From Methylophaga sp. (GTDB taxonomy: Bacteria; Pseudomonadota; Gammaproteobacteria; Nitrosococcales; Methylophagaceae), in NCBI GenBank assembly GCA_013139345.1, contig WTAY01000160.1, forward strand, positions 1 to 9,579: a stretch of DNA of 9,579 bases, written 5' to 3'. The notes under the pieces were generated by a model, which saw nothing but the letters and a program-made list of their open reading frames with translations, was not told the origin of the DNA and searched no databases. This document shows positions 5,584 through 9,579 of the stretch, piece by piece; position 1 is the stretch's first letter, and every line of letters begins with the position of its first letter. The translations under genes and the position numbers were made by a program.

Positions 5584-6047
5584 TGGCGAAAAAACTAGCA
5601 ATCATTGCCAGCAAGGGCACACTTGATGGTGCATACCCTCCATTTTTATTAGCATCAACTGCGGTCGCATTAGGCTTTGAAGTCAAAATATTCTTCACTT
5701 TCTACGGCTTGCAGTTACTTAATAAAAACCTAAACCTAAAAGTATCACCACTCGGTAACCCAGCCATGCCAATGCCTGTGCCCGTACCCAGCATTGTACA
5801 AGTTATCCCTGGCCTTGAATGGTTTGCGACATGGATGATGAAACGTAAATTAAAACAAAAAGGCGTGGCTAGTGTAGAACAGCTACGTGATATTTGTGTT
5901 GAAACAGGTGTCGATCTTATTGCCTGTCAAATGACCGTTGATCTCTTTGATTTCAACGAAGAAGACTTTATTGATGGCATTAGCTCTGGCGGCGCAGCAA
6001 CTTACTTAGAGTTTGCTGGTGATGCTGACGTAACACTTTATATCTAA
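5583..6047 (+). CDS. DsrE2-like sulfurtransferase family protein
   Basis: A 154-residue protein of the DsrE/DsrF/DrsH-like superfamily, closest in appearance to DsrE2, which partners TusA in sulfur trafficking in sulfur oxidisers. The N-terminal strand KKLAIIASKGTLDGAYPPF is typical. The conserved cysteine is likely Cys115 in LIACQMTVDLF; a second, Cys105, lies in RDICVETG. A Pro/Met-rich stretch (about 59-75) precedes a segment with paired tryptophans and Met-Met-Lys. It is translationally coupled to the TusA gene. In characterised systems the DsrE2 cysteine can hold the sulfur from TusA; transfer between these two products is inferred from the pairing. The stop at 6047 is followed by a hairpin. 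Confidence 0.85.
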   Translation: MAKKLAIIASKGTLDGAYPPFLLASTAVALGFEVKIFFTFYGLQLLNKNLNLKVSPLGNPAMPMPVPVPSIVQVIPGLEWFATWMMKRKLKQKGVASVEQLRDICVETGVDLIACQMTVDLFDFNEEDFIDGISSGGAATYLEFAGDADVTLYI

Positions 6048-6058
6048 AACTTAAAATC

Positions 6059-6100
6059 AGTCAGACTGCGTAGCCAAATATAGTGATACGCAGCCTGACT
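6059..6100. terminator. Hairpin after the tusA-dsrE2 pair, possible terminator
   Basis: Arms 6059-6072 and 6087-6100 pair over 14 positions with a single G-T pair on one strand, around a 14-nt loop. It starts 12 nt after the dsrE2-like stop. No T tract follows in either direction, so it is not a textbook intrinsic terminator; it may instead protect the 3' end of the transcript. Confidence 0.45.
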
Positions 6101-6121
6101 CGAACGCATAACCTTCCCCTT
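6097..6121 (-). pseudogene. tRNA-like fragment resembling tRNA-Arg(CCT)
   Basis: These 25 bases match 7655-7679 inside the tRNA-Arg gene at 22 positions, in the same orientation, covering part of the T arm through the anticodon stem. The rest of the tRNA, including the acceptor stem and D arm, is not recognisable. It may be a degraded tRNA gene or an old attachment-site copy. The left edge shares four bases with the preceding hairpin. Confidence 0.45.
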
Positions 6122-6362
6122 CAGTAGACATCCCCCCTAAGTATTAAGAACTTCTTTAAAGCTCCCCCTACCGTTTAGCTTAATTCCAAAAGTGCTATTT
6201 TTCTTTGATTCTATACATTTAGAACAACAGCAAAAGTAATAAACATAAGATTATTGTAAAACATATCTAAATATAACCTTTTCTTATACATAAAGAGGGT
6301 TGTATTAATCTAGAAATGCTTTATTGTTAGGCCTAATCCACTATTAATAATATGGTAATTAA
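6122..6362. other. AT-rich intergenic stretch before the REC-EAL gene
   Basis: I see no reading frame worth calling here. A candidate promoter for the next gene is TTGTAT (6300-6305), a 16-nt spacer and TATTGT (6322-6327). The perfect palindrome TTAGGCCTAA (6327-6336) directly follows that -10 and could be an operator. Base composition is much more AT-rich than in the preceding genes. Confidence 0.35.
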
Positions 6363-7571
6363 ATGGAGCTTAACACCTTAGTTGTAGATGATTCACAGGC
6401 AATGCTCTCTGTAATCTCAGAGTTTCTAAAAAACCTTAATGTTACCTCTTGCACATGTGTCGAATCGGGTGAAGATGCTCTAAATTTAATACGTTCAGGA
6501 GAGATAAAGTTTCAACTTATATTCGTTGATCTGAATATGCCAGGAATGGATGGAATGGAACTTATTCGCTTACTCAGCAAAGAGCACTTTCTTGGTGGCG
6601 TTGTTATCCTTTCTGAACTAGACGATAAAATTATCCAGCTAGCTGCTGATGTAACCAATGAAAGTAGAACTCACCTTATTGGCTGTATGAGTAAGCCTGT
6701 TACTGAAGAAAAACTCAGTATTTTCCTGCAAAAATTAAAGTCACTTGATCATAGAACTGAAGAAAAAATTGAAAACCTTCTCAGTGTTGCAGAAATCGAA
6801 AGTGCTATAAGTGATAAACGAGTCATTCCTTACTATCAACCTAAAGTTAATAATCAAACAGGTGAAGTAGAAAGCTTAGAGCTTCTCGCCAGAATAGTAT
6901 TACCCAATGAAGTAGATGCGGTAACTGCTGGCCGTTTTATTGGGGTCGCCGAAGAGAATGGAATTATTGAGGCATTAACACTCAGTATTTTACGTAGGGC
7001 AATGAGTGAACTGCATACAATTCAAGAAGAGTTTGGCTCACACTGTAAACTGTCATTAAACATATCTCCCTTAACGCTTAATAATAAAGCCCTACCTTTA
7101 AAACTTATCAGGCTACTTGAAAAATACGGTTATGAACCTAGCAACTTTATAATAGAAGTCACAGAAAGCTATGCTATTGAAAACTCTACACAGCTTGAAA
7201 CATTAAATAGGTTGCGAATAAAAGGATTTGATGTAGCACTCGATGACTATGGGACAGGGTATACAAATATTCAACAGCTCAAGAAACTACCTTACACAGA
7301 AATAAAAATTGATCGTAGCCTTATTTATAATATTGCTAACGATAAACTATCCCAAGTTGTTGCCCAATCACTGTTTAATATTTTCGATGAATTAAATGTT
7401 CAAGTCGTTGCTGAGGGAGTGGAGTTACCAGAAGATCTTATTTATTTGGACAACCTTCAAATACCAATAATATTACAAGGCTACATCATCTCAAAACCTA
7501 AAATAATAGACAGCATTTGTCTCTGGCACCGTAGCTGGAAAAAAAACTCCCAACTGACAAGTTACATTTAA
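6363..7571 (+). CDS. REC-EAL response regulator, c-di-GMP phosphodiesterase
   Basis: A 402-residue cytoplasmic protein with a receiver domain (about 3-125) joined to an EAL domain (about 145-385). The receiver has Asp9-Asp10, phosphoacceptor Asp56 in IFVDLNMPGMDG and Lys111. The EAL domain keeps the catalytic set: SLELLAR (an EAL variant that retains the Glu), LSLNISP, FIIEVTES, ALDDYGTGYTNI, IKIDRS, AEGVE and LQGYIISKP. It should therefore hydrolyse c-di-GMP under control of phosphorylation; no kinase for it is adjacent. There is no clear Shine-Dalgarno sequence before ATG 6363. The gene looks more AT-rich than the genes to its left and sits between a tRNA-like fragment and the tRNA-Arg, which could reflect acquisition. 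No terminator is visible after it. Confidence 0.92.
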   Translation: MELNTLVVDDSQAMLSVISEFLKNLNVTSCTCVESGEDALNLIRSGEIKFQLIFVDLNMPGMDGMELIRLLSKEHFLGGVVILSELDDKIIQLAADVTNESRTHLIGCMSKPVTEEKLSIFLQKLKSLDHRTEEKIENLLSVAEIESAISDKRVIPYYQPKVNNQTGEVESLELLARIVLPNEVDAVTAGRFIGVAEENGIIEALTLSILRRAMSELHTIQEEFGSHCKLSLNISPLTLNNKALPLKLIRLLEKYGYEPSNFIIEVTESYAIENSTQLETLNRLRIKGFDVALDDYGTGYTNIQQLKKLPYTEIKIDRSLIYNIANDKLSQVVAQSLFNIFDELNVQVVAEGVELPEDLIYLDNLQIPIILQGYIISKPKIIDSICLWHRSWKKNSQLTSYI

Positions 7572-7639
7572 CAAAGTTAGTTTTAATATCTAGCCACCAA
7601 TAAAATACGGCAAGAGAGATTAAGAAGTTAATGCTTGAA

Positions 7640-7716
7640 TGGTGCCCCCGGCGCGATTCGAACGCACGACCTTCCCCTTAGGAGGGGGACGCTCTATCCA
7701 GCTGAGCTACGGGGGC
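7640..7716 (-). tRNA. tRNA-Arg(CCT)
   Basis: Folds as a complete cloverleaf on the minus strand. The acceptor stem GCCCCCG (7710-7716) pairs with CGGGGGC (7644-7650), with A as discriminator and an encoded CCA (7640-7642). The D arm is GCTC/GAGC, and the anticodon stem TCCCC/GGGGA holds the loop CTCCTAA, giving anticodon CCT for AGG codons. The T arm has GTGCG/CGCGC around TTCGAAT. The genes either side are on the plus strand. tRNA-Arg(CCT) genes (argW in E. coli) are known integration sites. Confidence 0.97.
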
Positions 7717-7730
7717 ATTGATGAGAGCGA

Positions 7731-7759
7731 AGTATAGCAGTTATCAAATAGTCGCCCAA
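7731..7759 (-). promoter_or_regulatory. Promoter of tRNA-Arg
   Basis: On the minus strand TTGGGC (7754-7759), a 17-nt spacer, then TATACT (7731-7736), followed by TCGCTC as discriminator. The -10 ends 14 nt before the tRNA 5' end, leaving a short leader for processing. Good spacing and position support the call. Confidence 0.7.
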
Positions 7760-7960
7760 TTGTAATCGTTGGAGCAGCTGTGGAACACCAGCACTTCTTA
7801 CTAACTCCTAACTCTATGCTTCACTCTCTGGCATTAGTTTAACTCTGATCATCATTATCGACTATTTAATACCATTAGAAATGAATATCTTAGGGGATTA
7901 ATCAGTCCTTCCAACACTCGTTTATTGACTCTCAATATGACTTAACCTTTTGAAATTAAT
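7760..7960. other. Intergenic stretch between the tRNA promoter and the small membrane gene
   Basis: No open frame with a ribosome site, no repeat and no clear hairpin found here. The only signals in the wider gap are the tRNA promoter at its left and the promoter of the small gene at its right. Confidence 0.5.
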
Positions 7961-7961
7961 C

Positions 7962-7990
7962 TTGCACGCTCTTTACTGCAAGCGTACTAT
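7962..7990 (+). promoter_or_regulatory. Candidate promoter of the small membrane-protein gene
   Basis: TTGCAC (7962-7967), 17-nt spacer, TACTAT (7985-7990). The inverted repeat CTTGCA (7961-7966) and TGCAAG (7977-7982) overlaps the -35 and spacer and could be an operator. Match to consensus is moderate. Confidence 0.4.
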
Positions 7991-8021
7991 TTTACTTGTG
8001 CGATAAAGGAGGTGATCTACC

Positions 8022-8198
8022 ATGATGCCTAAATTTATATACGATGCACTGCCTTTTCTTTACCTTATTGCTGGAGTCTGGATTACAGTAACAGCTCCTC
8101 ATCCCATAGCATTTGTGTCCGGTGCGATTTTTGGTTTCTTATCTATATATGTGTTCTGGATGAGGGATTTTCTTCATTTCCACAAACCTCACAAATAA
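8022..8198 (+). CDS. Small two-helix membrane protein of unknown function
   Basis: A 58-residue frame not recognised as a known family. It starts MMPKFIYDALPF; two hydrophobic stretches (about 10-25 and 28-47) separated by TAPHP suggest a membrane hairpin, and the C terminus is basic and His-rich (RDFLHFHKPHK). The strongest evidence for translation is AAGGAGGTGATC (8006-8017), a 12-base complement to the usual 16S rRNA 3' end, with GGAGG 9 nt before the first ATG. The second ATG at 8025 would lie 12 nt away. A candidate promoter stands upstream. It is a single gene between the tRNA and the MASE1 gene. The function cannot be stated. Confidence 0.72.
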   Translation: MMPKFIYDALPFLYLIAGVWITVTAPHPIAFVSGAIFGFLSIYVFWMRDFLHFHKPHK

Positions 8199-8260
8199 AG
8201 CTCAATAAAAGCAACAACTGTTTTGTTTTTAAGTTGATATAAACTTGAAAAGATGAACTG

Positions 8261-8336
8261 GGAATAGCATTCCTAAATCACTCTAGTTTTTTGTGGATAA
8301 ACAATGTTAATCATGACATGATTGCTTCAATGAAGC
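8261..8336. promoter_or_regulatory. Cluster of perfect inverted repeats upstream of the MASE1 gene
   Basis: Three short perfect inverted repeats: GGAAT-AGC-ATTCC (8261-8273), AATCATG-A-CATGATT (8309-8323) and, directly joined to it, GCTTCA-A-TGAAGC (8324-8336). The last two occupy the region where a -35 would sit for the -10 at 8339-8344, so they look like operators or a hairpin-forming control site. Confidence 0.4.
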
Positions 8337-8338
8337 TT

Positions 8339-8344
8339 TATAAT
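8339..8344 (+). promoter_or_regulatory. Consensus -10 of the MASE1 gene
   Basis: TATAAT, a perfect consensus, 13 nt before ATG 8358. No good -35 is found at 16-18 nt; that place is taken by the palindromes. Transcription starting about 7 nt downstream would leave a leader of only a few bases. Confidence 0.4.
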
Positions 8345-8357
8345 AAAACTCTAACTT

Positions 8358-9579
8358 ATGATTTATAAAATCACATCATCAAATACCGTTCTATTGGTTT
8401 TAATACTTGCCACCATCTATTTTTTACTTGGTATTGCAGGGGTGGCATTGGCGAATCCCCCAGGCTATGCAACAGAGATATTCCCCCCTTCCGGTATTGC
8501 GTTTGTAGCTGTTCTATATTTTGGTCTTCGAATACTACCCGGAGTGTGGCTGGGTTCAGTCGCCTTAAATATGTGGGTGGCAATGAGTAGTGGTGATATT
8601 GGTGTTAGTTCCATATTAATTGCAATGTCTATAGCGGTAGGAGCCAGCCTGCAAGCATGGGTTTCATCATACTTAATCGTTCATGTCGCCAACGTTAAGT
8701 GGAAGTATCTCACTAAAAAATTAGATATTATTTGGTTCCTATTATTAGCGGGGCCTTTAGCTTGTTTAATTTCAGCCTCTTGGGGTAATGCAACGCTACT
8801 GTTATCAAATACAATCTCAAGTACTGAATTTATGTCTGGCTGGCTTGACTGGTGGATAGGTGATATCAGTGGTGTCATATTGTTTGCACCATTGACCTTG
8901 ATCGTTTTATTACGTCATGAAGCACTATGGCGTATTAGACAAATCGGTGTTGCAGTACCTATCTTGCTCATCTTGATAGTCATTGTATTGGGATATGTTT
9001 TTATTTCTCAGAATGAACGCTTTGCTGAACAACAGCTCTTAATCTGGCAGATTCTTTTTGTAGAACTACTTCTCACAGGCTTACTTCAAATCTTGCTATT
9101 AACTAGCACGGGACATTATCACACTCTTATTATTAGAGAAAAACAAAACAGTTCTAAAGTATATGAAAGTGAATCACGATTAAAAGCTGCTCAAGCCTAT
9201 GCAAAGATCGGTTATTGGGAGCTGTTAGCAGATAAAAAAACAGCATTTTGGTCCGAACAAATGTATCACTTATTTGGGCTGAATACAGATGTCACTCCTG
9301 GACCTGAATCACTTTGTGACGTGGTGCATGAAAATGACTTCCCCATTTTTCTTAAATCAGTGCAAGAAAGTTTTACAACGGGTAATGAACACCATGTTGA
9401 ATATCGGATTAAACGTCCTAGTGATGGTGAAGTCCGTTGGATTGAATGTCGTGGCAAAATCGTGATGGATAAAGAAGGTAAACCTGAAAAGATTGCTGGT
9501 TTCATTCAAGATATTACTGAACATAAGCTATCAAAAGAAAAACTCCAACTCTCTGCTCGAGTATTTAGTGATACTCAAG
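8358..9579 (+). CDS. MASE1-PAS sensor protein, 3' end beyond the window
   Basis: Open frame from ATG 8358 to the window end, 407 codons so far. The N-terminal half is a multi-pass membrane sensor of the MASE1 type (about 8-280), with PPSGIAFVAVLYFGLRILPG and WLDWWIGDISGVILFAP as recognisable family segments. A linker helix leads to a PAS domain (about 285-390), with YWELLADKKTAFWSEQMYHLFGL, YRIKRPSDGEVRWIECRG and GFIQDITEHK. The sequence after it, LQLSARVFSDTQ, looks like the start of a second PAS. Proteins built this way usually end in GGDEF and/or EAL, less often a histidine kinase, so a c-di-GMP enzyme is likely but unseen. An in-frame TAA at 8352-8354 rules out an earlier start. No Shine-Dalgarno sequence precedes the ATG. 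Confidence 0.88.
   Translation, partial: MIYKITSSNTVLLVLILATIYFLLGIAGVALANPPGYATEIFPPSGIAFVAVLYFGLRILPGVWLGSVALNMWVAMSSGDIGVSSILIAMSIAVGASLQAWVSSYLIVHVANVKWKYLTKKLDIIWFLLLAGPLACLISASWGNATLLLSNTISSTEFMSGWLDWWIGDISGVILFAPLTLIVLLRHEALWRIRQIGVAVPILLILIVIVLGYVFISQNERFAEQQLLIWQILFVELLLTGLLQILLLTSTGHYHTLIIREKQNSSKVYESESRLKAAQAYAKIGYWELLADKKTAFWSEQMYHLFGLNTDVTPGPESLCDVVHENDFPIFLKSVQESFTTGNEHHVEYRIKRPSDGEVRWIECRGKIVMDKEGKPEKIAGFIQDITEHKLSKEKLQLSARVFSDTQ

Noticed and set aside
6327..6336. Palindrome TTAGGCCTAA as a shared operator with the similar bases at 635-644
   Set aside because: The second site is imperfect (TTAGGCCTTA) and overlaps the end of the regulator gene; two short matches of this kind are not enough to claim a common site.
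8005..8017. End of a 16S rRNA gene on the minus strand
   Set aside because: The match to the 16S 3' end stops after about 13 bases with no further rRNA similarity, and an ATG with a good open frame follows at the right distance, so it is a ribosome binding site.
8371..9505. Minus-strand frames opposite the MASE1 gene
   Set aside because: The plus-strand frame is open to the window edge with recognisable MASE1 and PAS segments; the minus frames are short and featureless.

Overview
The window most resembles the chromosome of an AT-rich gammaproteobacterium that oxidises both C1 compounds and sulfur compounds, along the lines of a marine methylotroph such as Methylophaga. That placement is inferred. 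It rests on two pqqA genes (precursor peptide of pyrroloquinoline quinone, the cofactor of methanol dehydrogenase) beside soxY/soxZ, a tusA/dsrE2-type pair and a BepA-like protease of gammaproteobacterial size. No methanol dehydrogenase, pqqBCDE, soxAX, soxB or soxCD gene lies inside the window.

Left part (1-5249), read leftwards on the minus strand. A tightly packed run encodes a periplasmic M48 protease with TPR repeats (BepA-like), a Tat-exported SoxY, SoxZ, a NarX-type membrane histidine kinase and a NarL/LuxR-type response regulator. Junctions overlap by 1, 1 and 4 nt, followed by a 5-nt gap. Just past the regulator come two pqqA genes encoding the same 23-residue peptide. Each sits in a roughly 257-bp tandem unit with its own upstream palindrome, leader hairpin, ribosome site and downstream intrinsic terminator. 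A third, diverged copy of the upstream palindrome near the left edge suggests the array, or the rest of the pqq operon, continues outside the window.

Middle (5347-6047), plus strand, divergent from that run: a TusA-family sulfur carrier overlaps by 1 nt a DsrE2-like protein. These would handle sulfane sulfur in the cytoplasm, while SoxYZ would carry sulfur in the periplasm. A hairpin and a tRNA-like fragment follow.

Right part (6363-9579): a REC-EAL c-di-GMP phosphodiesterase, tRNA-Arg(CCT) on the minus strand with a good promoter, a 58-residue membrane protein with a near-perfect Shine-Dalgarno sequence, and the first 407 codons of a MASE1-PAS signalling protein, probably a GGDEF and/or EAL enzyme, cut by the window end.

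The main hypothesis is that the kinase/regulator pair links a SoxYZ sulfur-carrier module to pqqA dosage. The repeated palindrome AGGATTTTCCT upstream of each pqqA is the candidate operator. The linkage and the repeats are visible in the sequence; the regulatory connection is inferred.
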